Positions 11,857 to 24,074 of a stretch of 64,000 bases of DNA are shown here, piece after piece. Below the pieces are notes generated by a model. That model was not told the DNA's origin and did not search any database. It saw only the letters and a list, made by a program, of their open reading frames with translations. The stretch is from Tetragonia tetragonoides (Eukaryota > Streptophyta > Magnoliopsida > Caryophyllales > Aizoaceae). Made by a program: the position numbers and the translations under genes. The first letter of the stretch is position 1, and each line of letters starts with the position of its first letter. The stretch is taken from contig CM076144.1 of NCBI GenBank assembly GCA_038025085.1, positions 1,674,001 through 1,738,000 on the forward strand, given 5' to 3'.

Positions 11857-14800
11857 TTAGAAAACTGGACAACCATCCATTACAACCCCTTTTGCTGTAG
11901 GGCAGGTAGCCAAGGGGCAACCCTCTGACCTCGCTCCCCACCAGTCGAGGCTAATATTGGTCATATATTGCAGGCTAAAGAATATAAGAATCGTCATGAA
12001 GGCTGTTCCTGCATCAAGACCTCCTGAGCAGATGTAATTGTAGCGTTCCCACCATCTTGGCCGAAACTTGAAGATCACGTATCCTGATAGGAACGCAACA
12101 ATAATCCAACTGGTAAAGTTCACAGCGCTAGCAGGAGGCATCATTGCAGTTGCACCCAGAAGGATAGGCATGTGGATGCTTCCAATCCACTTCTGCTTTG
12201 GAAATGTCTTTTTGGCGAGCCACACTAGTAAAGGTGCCAAGGCTCCTGCGATGAAGAACCAGTTGATATTCGAGTATAGCCCAAGATTACCAAAGATCCT
12301 GCGAGGACCTACTAGACCCCATATGACAGAGGCGTTGTAGAAGGTCGCGTCATACACACATGTCCAGGGGCTATCGGGTGGTAGCTGAGACACGTCACAA
12401 AGATCAGGGATGGAATACATCATCCACCATGCAGTTCCTGTGTAGACTGCTACTGATACAAATGCCCCTACAATCTAAAATCGACTTCATCCATTAGTAA
12501 TTTCAAGGAAATCCCATCTTTCATTGTGCTAATTAAGATATTCAAAGAGTAAAGAACAAAATCGTCTAGGGAAAGGAGAGTGTACCTGAGCCATAAACAT
12601 AATTCTAGGTGGAATCTTCATGTAATGACCAAGCTTGAAGTCCTGTAGGAAGAATAAGGCTTGATTCATACTGATGTAGCCATACACCTTGAAACACATG
12701 TTAGCAACAGGTCTCCCTGGGTATAGATACCCAATTATGTATTCGGTGATGATATTCAATCCTGGTTGCTGGTCATTAGCAAAAGAGGTAAATAGAGAAT
12801 GCTTAGATCAATCAAATAAGACGTACAAGGAATGCGATTGATTTCAACAATGAATAATACAGAGAGAATACAAATTTGATTCCCTGCTCAGTCATTACCT
12901 GATTTGTGGTGGCCTGGATGATTCCTACTGGGAGAGTGAAGAAGAAAGCGAGAAAACAAGCAAGCAGGACTCCCCACCATGGTAATTGGAGAGTTTCCTT
13001 GTAAAATTCACATGCCCAGATGGTCAAAGCAACCGTTACCAATAGGAGGATATGAAACCACCAAATTGGTACCTGCTTGTAGGCCCTCATCATCTTTGTG
13101 TGTATATCCATTTTCTTTGTTCCTCCAAAAGCGCTTCTGGCTTGGTTCCATATATCACTGCATGATCACACCGCGTTAGTTTGGGCAACCAATAATCTTT
13201 AGGCATACTTGGGTTTCACTATGGCAAAAATGAGGAAGTTTTTAAAAGCAGTCACTAATTTTGACAGAAGCATATCAGCATCTATGTAGTTTGTGATCAA
13301 GCACCAACTCAGCAATGAATTCCTAGTAATTGCATGGACAACCACAAACACATAACAAATTTAGCTTGTACATTAAGGTTCCTCTGATGTCATAACAATA
13401 CAAGTCAAGCTTTGTAAGGTAAACAAAAGAAATGCATCATCAACATCAGTGGAGTAGTAGACAATTGTTGAAGTCATACCGTCCATTGAAGAGAAAGACA
13501 TGCATGAGCGTGGCAGAAAGTGCGGCAAATCCTAAGCCGTACGTCATGGCAAAGAACGTGGTCATGAATATAGGACCGTTTCTGGCATAAGCTTCCTTGT
13601 CCAACTCAAAGTTTGGACTAATGATGCTGTTGACATCATACAACGATCCATTACCCATGTAAAGTCTCTGAGAGTATAGAGGGAAGGTCTTTGCCTTGTA
13701 AATATCCATCCAATAACACAATGGTACCATTACATACATAATGAGCACAAATCCTACTGCTATATTAGCTGTAGCAAACCAAGGACTAGCCAGAGGGCTC
13801 CCCAAGTAGGAGGAAATTGTTGTCCAGTCTACAGCAAATGTGCCGATCCCAAGGCCGTGTTGCCCAGAACCCAACTGATTTACTAGAACAGATTTTGGAG
13901 GAGCAAACCAACAGACCCAAGAAATACTTGTGACCAGTGTGAACAGGTAGCTAGGTAGCACACAGTAAGCAGCACTGCAAATAAGAACGAGCAGGAAGAA
14001 CTGAGTTCGGCTTATGCCTCCTTTACCTCTCTTTTCCTTCTCATGTAGAGCCCTGCAGTGATATTTACATGTTCCCACAATTGTCATTAGAAGTTTAAAC
14101 AGAGAAACATAAGAGAATGTGCCTAGTTAAGCATAAGGAAAAAAAAATGCCTCCACATTGTAAATTGATAACATCATGTCATACCTAAAGATGGAGACCT
14201 GAACCAGATTAGCCGGCCACCACATTGCTCCAGGGTCGACGAGGTATTTTCGGAAGAGACCAGCCCATCCAAACCCCAATATCTACATATGTATTGCACC
14301 AGGAAGCTCAGTAAGGCTCAAAAACCATTCAACTGTTTCCCACAGTCATCATGTAGTACATACTTATTTCTTAAACAACAATTGTTTTTTGTCAAACAAC
14401 CCTTTTCACTTTTTAGTCACTCTTGTCATGTTATAACTTCCAACATCAAGTTTCTTTCTTGTTAATTACTAAACACTACTGGATTAGCCAGAGAACACAA
14501 ACAAAACAGAGGATTAATTAATTAATAAAGGATTTAATGCAGATCCTATAGTGAATTATGCCACTGGACTAGGAATTAATAAGATATTAATGAGCGTAGA
14601 TCACAAAGGATTGACAATGACAATTTTTAAGGCAGTTTGGATAATGTAGTATTTATTTAACTTGAAGTGCACAAATAATCACTACCATCAGCATCTTCCT
14701 AACATTGAAGAAGCATACAAAATTTAATAGTGACAACAAAAACCAATTACAGACCCCACCAATGTCGGGATCTGAAGATATACGCAACTTTACCCCTAAT

Positions 14801-15293
14801 CGGAAAAAAAGACAACAAGAAAAAGACATACTTGAGTTGTTAGCATGACGATGGCGGCAGGAAGAAAGGTGAGTTTCCTCTTATAAAAGAGCTTAACAGA
14901 AGACAAGATATGAGTAGCATAAACAGCACCAGCACCAGCATTGGCAAAAATAGTGATCAAGACATGTTCTTTCATATTAAAAGGACCAGGATTCAAAGTA
15001 AACTGACACTTTGACCCTTCAAAAAACACCCTTTTAGTAATAGTTCTAGCCATCAGATGCCCTATAGGAACCACAACAATCTGGGCTGAAATTGAAGTTA
15101 ATTGCATAGGATTGTTCCTAAACCACATAAACTGGTTCACAAAAGACAGCAAAGCACAAGATGTAATCCCAAGAACCCACATCCTAAAAGTGAGAACAGG
15201 CATATTGGGATCATCTGTTTTTGGTACTGTTACATCAACTTCTCTGATTGTGCACTTTTCATGAACATCATCTTCAACCTCTGAAATCCCCAT
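11857..15293 (-). CDS. oligopeptide transporter (OPT family)
   Basis: Six exons read on the minus strand: 15293-14832, 14282-14185, 14052-13480, 13157-12827, 12768-12586 and 12474-11857. All introns are GT-AG and the joined frame is 2265 nt (754 residues), the normal length for plant OPTs. The start is the first ATG; the frame is extended upstream only by a GTG codon. An acidic cytosolic N-terminus with [18 protein letters not shown] is followed by many hydrophobic segments. The family motif [11 protein letters not shown] is in exon 1, [11 protein letters not shown] in exon 5, and the typical ending [13 protein letters not shown]...GCPVF in exon 6. OPTs are multispanning proton-coupled importers of small peptides or metal chelates. 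The sequence looks closest to the OPT1/OPT5-like group, but the exact paralogue and substrate cannot be told. Confidence 0.93.
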
Positions 15294-16515
15294 GACTTGT
15301 GGGATTTGAGTTTTTTTTTTTCTCTCTCCTCTTATTTTATGGCTTTGTTTTGAGAGTTTATATGATGATGATGATATAATAACATAATCATATAGGGAAA
15401 AGGATAGCACCCGTGATTCGTGAAGATTCTGTTTTGACAGGATGAGAAGGTATTTCTTTTTAGGTAGATTCCAAGAACGGGATTCTTGGAATTCAAGTAG
15501 AAATTTGATAAGAATCAGGGAAAAACTTGTTGGTTGTCAGTTAGAAATTATAATGCTAACCACATTAATAATTTTTTTTTTTTTTTGGGAGAAACAGGAC
15601 TAGATTCACAATGGGATTCCCAAGGACAAGTGCAGGGTTTTTAATGATTTGCAGAAGTAATTTAATTTATTATTATTTTTTTTAATCAGTTGTATTTCAT
15701 TCGGCAACAAGCTGGTGTCCTGGTGTGATACAAGTATACAAGATACAACTAATGGAAACAATCCTTGTTTAGGATTCTATTATAAGGATATATGTTCATA
15801 TTTTTAGGGATCATCTTTAAAAAATTGAGAATAAGTCAGATTTTATGGATAGGGTCTGTTTTTAGTGCGGAAGAAAATAATTATTGACAACTAGGAGTAA
15901 TAAATTAAAGAACAAGCCAAGGCCATGATACGTCAAATTATAAAAAATAAACTCTTTTTAGGGCAAATCACGTGTGAGACAAAATTACAGTAAAATGGAT
16001 CATTAGTTATTAGAAACGTACGGATCACTTGTTACATCATGAGCTTGTTTCTCTATAAATGACTCTCGTTTCACCAAAACATACCGAAAGTCTGTCTTAT
16101 ACAAGTTTTTGGATATTAACATTGGCACCCAACACACTTCCTTTAGGTGCTAGGAGAGTGACATAGTAACCTAATCACATGTATAAACACGTTTGGAAAA
16201 TGATTATTAGGATAAGGTTTATAAGATTGACATGACATGATCTGATTTGGAACTCATGATTAGCTAGGAGAGAGTGAATGCGAAAGCCGTGAGCCCATGA
16301 ACTGGTTTGTTTGTTCGTTCGTTTGTTTCCAACTCTCTTTCTGGCATTTTGTGACTCTTGTGGGGCCCTCCCTCAAACTAGTGGGGGAAGAAGACATGCA
16401 TGGCACCGCACCTCTTACAAGTTCCAATCATCAACATTTTCGCTATGGCCATACTGATTACTGACTGTAATTCTGAAACACTGTATCACTGTTTGCTGCA
16501 ATCCCATGATATTCT
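15294..16515. other. upstream region of the OPT gene
   Basis: Contains the 5' UTR and promoter of the minus-strand OPT gene, including a GATGAT microsatellite at about 15364 and long T/A runs near 15570 and 15670. No further gene was found and no specific regulatory motif is claimed. Confidence 0.5.
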
Positions 16516-16523
16516 ATTGAAAC

Positions 16524-16785
16524 TAGGGCTGTTCATCCGGTGTGGGCAGACCGGACCGAACCGAGTGTGGCCGATCCTGGACCGGATCGGACTGAATGTG
16601 GCCGGTCCTGGACCGGACCGGACCGGAATTTTAGAAAATGGTCAGCGAGTTGGGTTGATCAGGACCGGACCGGACCGAAAACCGGGTCACCCGGTCCAAA
16701 ACTCAAACCGGTCTCGCTCGATCCGGCCTTGGTCGGTCCGGATCTGGTCTAAAAAACCGGTCTGACCAAATAGTGAACAGCTCTA
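16524..16785. mobile_element. hAT-type MITE, 262 bp, with 8-bp target duplication
   Basis: The ends are inverted: TAGGGCTGTTCA at 16524 and TGAACAGCTCTA ending at 16785. The octamer ATTGAAAC flanks both sides (16516-16523 and 16786-16793). An 8-bp duplication and TAGGG-type ends are standard for hAT elements. The interior is a low-complexity run of GGACCGGA/CCGGTCC words and encodes nothing credible. The open plus-strand frames across it are composition artefacts. Confidence 0.9.
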
Positions 16786-16793
16786 ATTGAAAC

Positions 16794-19378
16794 CTATTAT
16801 TATATTAACTTTTTTGATGGGTGATATGATTTTTTGTTAGCAAATAATGCATCATTTTTAGGGTCAAAACTGTCAAGGTAAGCTATTCTATGAATCAATG
16901 TGGAAATATTATCTCGACATCGAGGCTCGTTCTTTTCGCCTGAAAAAAATTAAACTTAATCTAACTTAAGTGGAATTTTCTTTATATTACGATAACATTG
17001 CTTAATGCTTCTGTGGTGTTACCAGATGTCCAAATAGAATACGGCAAATAAAACTTTTCTTTTTCTTTTATTATTTTTCCATAGGTTCTAAAACCATCCC
17101 CTGTTTTCAGGGGCATATGAGATGAGAACATTAACATGTGGCGTTACCAAAACACTAGGCATATAGCTCCTCATCCTAGCAAGGGGCACCTCTTAACTTC
17201 CCATGAGGCTCGGACTCCTAAGCCAACCCTCTCTCGGGTAAAATTGCAGTTAAAAACGCTGGATCTGATTCAGTATTCAGTCAGCTTTCAGCTGGGTTGG
17301 TCGAATTACTTGTGCTTGTTATGATAGATTATCTGAAACTGTACATCAGACAAAACTCCACACTCGACGCCAGGAAAATAAAAAATAAAATGGTCGTATA
17401 GAAAAGACCTTGACACAGCAATTCGACATGAACCTCATCCTAATAAAACAGGGGCAACACTATCCTACAAGTATCAGCAGAACATGGGTTCTCAATAGGA
17501 AAACAGAATTAGCTACAAAGTACAAATATGAGCAAAAAAAAAAAAAAAAAAAGCTACAAAGTACAAATGGGTGAGTCCCTACTCGTACGAAATGAGCCAC
17601 TTCAAATAGGTTCATTGCTCCGGCCCAAAAACCCTGCTCACCCTTGATTAGATGTGCCTCGACAACAAATTAATCACCCAGATGAAAAAGTGTAAACCGT
17701 AAAATATCTCCAATTGCAATCCAGATAAAAACCCAACACTGTTTGTTCTCATCTTATGAGCATCTAACATGTATCTACATAGTTCCTTTAGGGTTTATCA
17801 CATAATTTCAACTCTCAGCTGTGCTAACTTCATGAAAATAGTATGCAAGGAATAGTTCGAACTGCTCATTTTTCTCTATAACATAATATCTCCAGTTGCC
17901 ATCGCCAAATGGCAATAAGTGATAGCATAGGCAGTCTGGACTCTAAACATACAGTTATAATCAGTTAACCACTTCAAAAGTGCACCACAAATACAGAATA
18001 CTGTTAAAAACTGCAAGAATGCAAAACTAGATCAATGCATCATTTCTCTGTTTCTACCTTAAATGAGGACATGCATTAACTGAATCAACAAATCACTGCC
18101 AAGACACATACATCAAAACATAGAAAGATACTATAGGTCAGAGAAGTCCTTCTGGAGATAGATCAGGGTAAAGTCAGCACTTCTATGGTTTGGAAAATCT
18201 GACAAAAGGTCAACATACACTGGAGGATACCAAACAAAATGGACTTGGAAGAATAAACTGTAAACACCAGCAGCTGTAAGCGATTAGGTGATAAGATACA
18301 AGTAAGAAACCACTGCATCATAGACATGGTCACACAATACAGAAGCAAAGCAAAGTGGACAATAAACTCTTAATTTGACTTGAAAAGAAGGCCAGACAAA
18401 AGAACAGTATATATACAAAAATCCAAGGCTCCCACGTCATGTGACTAATGTCCCTTTTGCTATGTAACCGCAGATCAAACAATTTGTGGTACATCTAGAG
18501 ATCGTTTCCCGAACAAAGAAAAAAAAAAACCATGCTTAGGCTAATAGGGGGTAAAATCTTAATTCGTGGATGACAAAACTAATTTTAAATGATATTTGAA
18601 GATTATGCCTGGAAGGGAACAAAAAAGAAAAACAGAAGTTTCCCTCCTTAAACATATCTGAATATACCCATGAGAAATTTATATCCATCCCCATTCCTAT
18701 GAAAAAATGAAAAGAAAAAAAAAATCATATCCACCACCTCCCCAACAACCTCAAAATAAGATAAATAAATAATAAAGAAAACACAGAAGAAGCTCAAACA
18801 GCGCAAACATATATGATGACAGAAATGGCATTTGTTTCAGGAGATCAAGAACAGTGATGACTGGTAACGAGAGGGTATACACCTCTGTTGAGTATTGACC
18901 CAATACCAGAGCCAAAATTATCTCCTGATTAAATCCCCAAAACAGAAATACTACAAGTATAGAAAAATCTTCATAATCTTCCAACAGGAAGCAACACCGT
19001 CAACACGCTTCAATCGGATACATAAATTAGTTTGTTCCACATCTAAAACTGAATACATAGCGAGACTACAAAATTATCTAATAAAAGGGTACAAGCTTCA
19101 AATTCCCTAGCTACTAACGACTGAATACGATTACCCACCCAATCAAGTCGGTCCTAACAAAGGCCGCAGTACCAAATGTGCGCATTGTCTGCAAATGTAA
19201 AGCCGTTGAATCGTCCCTCATTAACGCACACCTCCCAATTTCGAGCTTCCTACATAGAAATGACCTCGGTGATTTAAAACGAGTAATTTTGCGGTTTTCA
19301 TTTATCACCTATTCGGCGAGTAATGCCTAAGCCTGAGCAAATATAGAGTAACGTTAATCACCTGCCAAATCAGACATA
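16794..19378. other. spacer and probable 3' UTR of the RRM gene
   Basis: No coding exon was found on either strand. The part next to 19378 is the 3' UTR of the minus-strand RRM gene. Just after the stop, the sense strand reads GGCAG then GTGATTAACG, a possible donor, so a 3' UTR intron is conceivable. Long A runs at 17534-17551 and around 18521 are the only notable simple repeats. Confidence 0.5.
17511..17568 (+). repeat. poly(A) insertion flanked by 17-bp direct repeats
   Basis: AGCTACAAAGTACAAAT is present exactly at 17511-17527 and 17552-17568. Between them lie only ATGAGC and about 18 A. The long perfect flanking repeat and the A tail fit an L1-driven insertion truncated to almost nothing. 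Confidence 0.65.
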
Positions 19379-22300
19379 TCAACGTTTTCCGCGGTGCCCA
19401 CCACCTGACCTCGCCCCAGGAAAGCGAGCAAATTGCAGCCTCAAAACAGCCGAGTCACGGTCATTTTCATCGAACTTATAACCTGCAAAATCGAGCTTTA
19501 CTAACGCTTTCACAATTGTCTACGGTCCACACGCATGTTTGAGGACATCATCAACAAAGGTCTATGAAGGCGTGCTGTGGCCCATGGCTTACGCATACGT
19601 TCAAGGCCAAAACATGATTAAATCTTTTATTTAGAATTTAGATACAATTGTGGCTAATTACAGTTACTAGGACTTGACAAATAGGATATGGGAGGAAAAA
19701 CCGAGCCCTATATGACCTTCCTCTACATTAAAATAAACAATCCATTACTTCAGAACTCCCCAAGACGAATTAGAAAGAAACGTCTCGTCTAACAGACTAA
19801 GTAGAGAAGGCTAACCGTAGGGCTTCAGATGTCAAGCGTAAAAGATTTCATGTGGTTGTCGCTCAAAGTTCACGTCCCAGATTTCTTTATGCAAGGAAAA
19901 GACAAGAAGAAGAAAATATCTACAGAATACTAGCAAACTTGGACCACACTAATTACCCTCAAAGACCAGTAAAGACCGAGTCGTTACATAGCCTTTAAAA
20001 ATCAGGGTCCTAAGTGAATAAATCAATTACGTAAGCCATTGACTGGTCAGACTTCTACATTGAAAGAGGAGGTACGGCAACGATATTACTAGCAAGCCTA
20101 ATGAAGAAATTGCTCCCTGACAACTACAGTTGTTTGGATGTGTAGGTCCATCAAACGTTAATGTCAGGAACACAACCTTACGCAAAACCACATGTCTTCC
20201 TCCTCAGACGTGTATCCAGATTCCAGAGGATCACCAATTGAATACCCCTTGTGCGGTGTGCTTACACTAAACCACCACATGATTAGATCATAAGCTCTGT
20301 GAGACACGCAGAGCCAGCTTGCAACTTGCTCACATATCTTAAGTCTTAACCACGTTTTGACCATAATGGGAATAATTTATTAATAAATCACAGATGCTAC
20401 TAATACCGAGTCTACTTGGCGAAATCCACTTCATTAAATTTTCCCAGTTGCTAACACAACTACTGCTGCCTTCATCCAATCAAGAAGTCAGTAAGTAACT
20501 ATGTATAGCCAGGTAAACATGACTTGAAAATAAAGGTCAACTAGCTTCGCAAGTGAAGTCTTTAGGGCTGAAAAGTGGTCAAAAAATGCTCTCATGGGTA
20601 GCTGAGAGTGACTACATGGCAGCCAATTGACTGGACAGGCGCTCTCACACCATCAAATGAGTAGCTGACGAATCCAAATAGCACCTTTGCACACAGATAT
20701 TAGATCACAACAAGCTGAAGGCAACTTCAGAACCAATAGCCATGAAACTTGACAGCCTGACTATCAGTGGCAATCACCAAAGAGCCTTATTTCTACACTT
20801 ATTTTAAAATTCAATATTAGGTGAAGCAAAATAGCCGTCTCGCAAACTGGTGGTGCAAAATTAGCATCAGTGTAAATAAAAGTAAATAAAATTACTTTTC
20901 CACAGTTAAACTCAAAAGTGGTTAACAAACTCTAAACATGTGATAAATACTGCCATTCTTGTGATTTCAAGTCAAATCTTCTCAAAGTTGAGTTTCTTAA
21001 GATAAATGTTTGTGTCACATAGAGACAATGGGGCTACATTTAATGAATGCTTACTTCGAAGTAAACCATAACTATAGTCAAAGGAAACCCCTCATACTAC
21101 TACTCTATATAGAGTGACCAGTGATTGAGGTTGGGAAACTCTTTATAGAAGCTGAAGGAAAATCCACTTCTTTCATACTTATCTCGACGCACCCCCACCT
21201 CCAAAAAGAGGACATCTTTTACACACTAAACCCAAGAGCACTAGGAAGTTACGAACCCATCATTTACCTTTGGGTGAAATTATTTAGCACATCTCTCAAA
21301 GTTAAGATGAACCATATATAAAGCCACATGCCTCTTCTGAGGTCATCCAATCAGACAAGATAGTATTGTATAATTGGCACACAAACATAACAAAGTTTGA
21401 GCAGAAGGAGGAGAATGCAATAATTTCATGCATATAATTGAGCTCACATTCGTGTCTCCACATTGATTCCAGAAGAAACAAAGTAATATTTAACAAGTCA
21501 CACAAATTTATTTGGTTTACTTGGAAGTATGAAAATGGTACACAAACAAGGAAACTCGGCATGACCTCACCTTGTAAGGCATCCAACGCTGTTGCAGCAT
21601 GCGGTGGACTCACAAAGTCCACGAAACACAGCACTAGTGGATCTCCCCCAGACTACACATGAGAATAAGAAGTGAATTTGAGTCCAAGAAAAACATACAA
21701 AACCATGCAAAGAGTAAAGACTAATCAACATACATGTCTTGATTCCTTGGTCACAAGCCTGACTTCCTTGTATCCTACAAAGGGGCGGAAGATGTCTGCC
21801 AAATAAAGTGAAGGAAACAAGAAGCAAAAAGAGAGGGGGAACATAGATTGGAAAAGCAATGGTTATGAAAGGATACGAGCCACTTCTCTGCGAGTACAAT
21901 TTGCAGGTAAGCCCTCTACGAAGAGAGTACTACTAGCATCAGGGGGAAGGGACACCTCAGGCCTTCCAGATCCAAGGTTGGATCCCCGTCCCTTAACTGA
22001 CATCCCTGGGTCCATTACTGTCATGCGAGGATCACTTAGCATACGTGGATCACCAGCCATTCGAGGATCACTTCCCATTCGAGGATCGCTTCCCATTCGA
22101 GGATCGCCGCCAATGCGAAGGTCATCAAGAGCGTGACTCGACATTCCAGAACCAGATAATCTGCCAGAATCTGACCCACCATATGGAAGTTGCTGGATTA
22201 TTCGACATATGTTAGTATTGGAATGTAGGGGTACCACAGCATCATAGCAGGAGCTAAAAGCAATAATATCAGAACAACAATAGTAAAAGAACAATACCCC

Positions 22301-23711
22301 ACTGCGTAGATAACGATCGTAGGAAGCATTTATGGAATCTGTATCTCTTATTGAACGATGGGATACTCTGTCATCATCACGAGAATAGTAGCCAGGCAAC
22401 TCCCGGCCAGAAGGAACATCTACATTATCAAGAGCAAAATTCAGCAAATTATGAACTGTGGAAAAAGGAAACCAAAACTGGTAGGAAGTACGAGAAGCAA
22501 TCTATCAATGCCAAAAAACTAGGAGCAGAAGCCCAATTCAAGTGAGGGGGAGAGAGGTGTAGTGTCAAACAATACTTGTCAGCATGGAATTTAAAGCAAC
22601 AATAGGTGCAGTGCTCATGCTTGGAACATCATATACTACGTCGACTGCTAAAAATGAAGTGCTGAATTGTTTGACATGGGCAATGCAGTACATAAGTGCA
22701 CTGATTACTGCATATGGTTTCCAATTATCAGTGATTAGCAGTAGTTGGCATCAATAACAAATGCAGTCTATAAAAATTAGAGGAGAACTCATAGACAATA
22801 ACCTACATTAACGATTTCATACAAAAAAAAGTAGACGTTACAAACCTTCAGCATAACTCAAACATCCACACTTGACACTAGATTCGGACGTCATGACAGT
22901 GGCAGGACTTATACAGCTAAACTTGTAAGTGCCCCAAGCAAAAAGAAATGTTTAAAGAGAAAGAAAACTTAGCAAGCAGGCCCAAAATTAAGTGCTGAAT
23001 GAAGTTTCACCAACTACAATCAAGGATTGATAATTCTAAAGCCAAAGTTTTGAATTAATACCAAGAAGGAAGACTAAGGAGAAACTTCAAAAACAGGTTG
23101 CTTTTGGCTGAACTAGATTTTTTTTCACATTTAAAAAAACATGGTCCAAACAAAAAGAGAGAGTATAGATAAAATCTTTCAGTGCACAAATTAACATACA
23201 GCAAGAACATGAATTAAACCCCCTCAACATGAATAACTATACTAATTCAGCAGTTAAACAAACAGCAAACAGTGGGCAAAAAAGGGTTCTTTAGAGCATA
23301 TGATATAATATAATCCCAGCAGAACATGTTTAACTCAAAGCAAAAGCTAAACCCTAATAGTTGGCGCTTGCAACTAAAACCCTAAACCCTAATTGTTGGC
23401 ACTAACCAAAAAAAAAAGGGATCTTGATTATTGTTGGCGCTCGCAACTAAAACCCTAAACCCTAACCGGACAATTATAAATTACACGGGGGAAAAATCAC
23501 AGCTTTATAGCAATAAAATTGAGGGGGTGTAATATCGAGAATTGAAGAAACTGATAGTAACTAACTATTTTCTTTAAGAAAAACCCTAATTTAATGAGAG
23601 GAGAGAGAAAGAGATATGTATACCATAGTCGTTTCGAGGGCGTTTTCCGACGAGGGAAGAGACGCCAGGCGGCTGCCTTGAATCACCGTATCTCCAATAT
23701 GCATCTGACAT
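19379..23711 (-). CDS. single-RRM RNA-binding protein, nuclear-speckle type
   Basis: Six exons on the minus strand: 23711-23624, 22419-22298, 22192-21877, 21795-21734, 21652-21571 and 19482-19379. They join into 774 nt (257 residues). The N-terminus MSDAYWRYGDSRQ is typical of a plant RNA-binding family that includes the Arabidopsis nuclear speckle RNA-binding proteins. A disordered region with DPRM repeats covers about residues 98-127. One RRM spans about 158-238, with RNP2-like STLFVEGL and RNP1-like LVLCFVDF. The C-terminus RSGGGHRGKR is basic. It probably binds RNA and influences splicing in the nucleus; this is by family, not shown here. Intron 5 is 2088 bp. The exact orthologue is uncertain. 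Confidence 0.9.
22033..22115 (-). repeat. 18-bp coding tandem repeat (GSDPRM units)
   Basis: Inside exon 3 of the RRM gene five copies of (G/S)DPRM lie in a row at residues 99-126, most spaced six residues apart. The DNA is an 18-bp tandem repeat (GAGGATCGCTTCCCATTC-like on the plus strand), so the repeat arose by in-frame duplication in a disordered linker. Confidence 0.8.
23360..23465 (-). promoter_or_regulatory. duplicated telo-box cluster in intron 1 of the RRM gene
   Basis: Two 33-bp direct copies (23360-23392 and 23433-23465, one mismatch) each end in AAAACCCTAAACCCTAA. A further AAACCCTAA starts near 23348. They lie about 160-265 nt inside intron 1. AAACCCTAA telo-boxes near the start of plant genes, often of the RNA or translation machinery, are known binding sites for TRB-type proteins. 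Regulation here is inferred. Confidence 0.5.
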
Positions 23712-23716
23712 TTTCG

Positions 23717-23718
<2 letters not shown>

Positions 23719-23751
<33 letters not shown>
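23719..23751. repeat. (GA)n microsatellite in the 5' leader of the RRM gene
   Basis: About 16 GA units (CT on the sense strand) end 8 bp upstream of the start codon. CT-rich leaders are common in plants; length variation could affect expression. Confidence 0.75.
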
Positions 23752-23755
<4 letters not shown>

Positions 23756-24074
23756 ATGTAATTTGAGCGACTGTGTTTGTGGGCGAAAGAACTGGGTGGT
23801 AAAGTACTTTGAGGTACAAAAACCCCACAAGTTTTAAGCTCTAAAACGACAGGGTTTTAGGAAGAAATTGTTTTGAATTTTGATACTCGAATGAAAAGTC
23901 CTAAAGTCGTTAATCTTTCTTCCTTTTCGCCCAAGAAAAATAAAAAATAGAATAGAGCTTGTGAATGATTTGGTGAATATATGTGATAAAAATGCACCAA
24001 AAAGGAATATAAATGATTTGATTAGGATTGATGTTTGGTTTACATCACAAATAAGATGTTTTTATTCCTAAATC
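23752..24074. other. promoter region of the RRM gene
   Basis: Noncoding sequence upstream of the minus-strand RRM gene. No further feature was recognised apart from A/T-rich stretches. Confidence 0.45.

Noticed and set aside
16400..16765. 121-codon open frame rich in GPDR motifs
   Set aside because: It overlaps the CCGGACCG simple sequence inside a hAT-type MITE with clear target duplication.
18163..18984. Short hydrophobic minus-strand open frames downstream of the RRM gene
   Set aside because: AT-rich chance frames without splice support or family resemblance.
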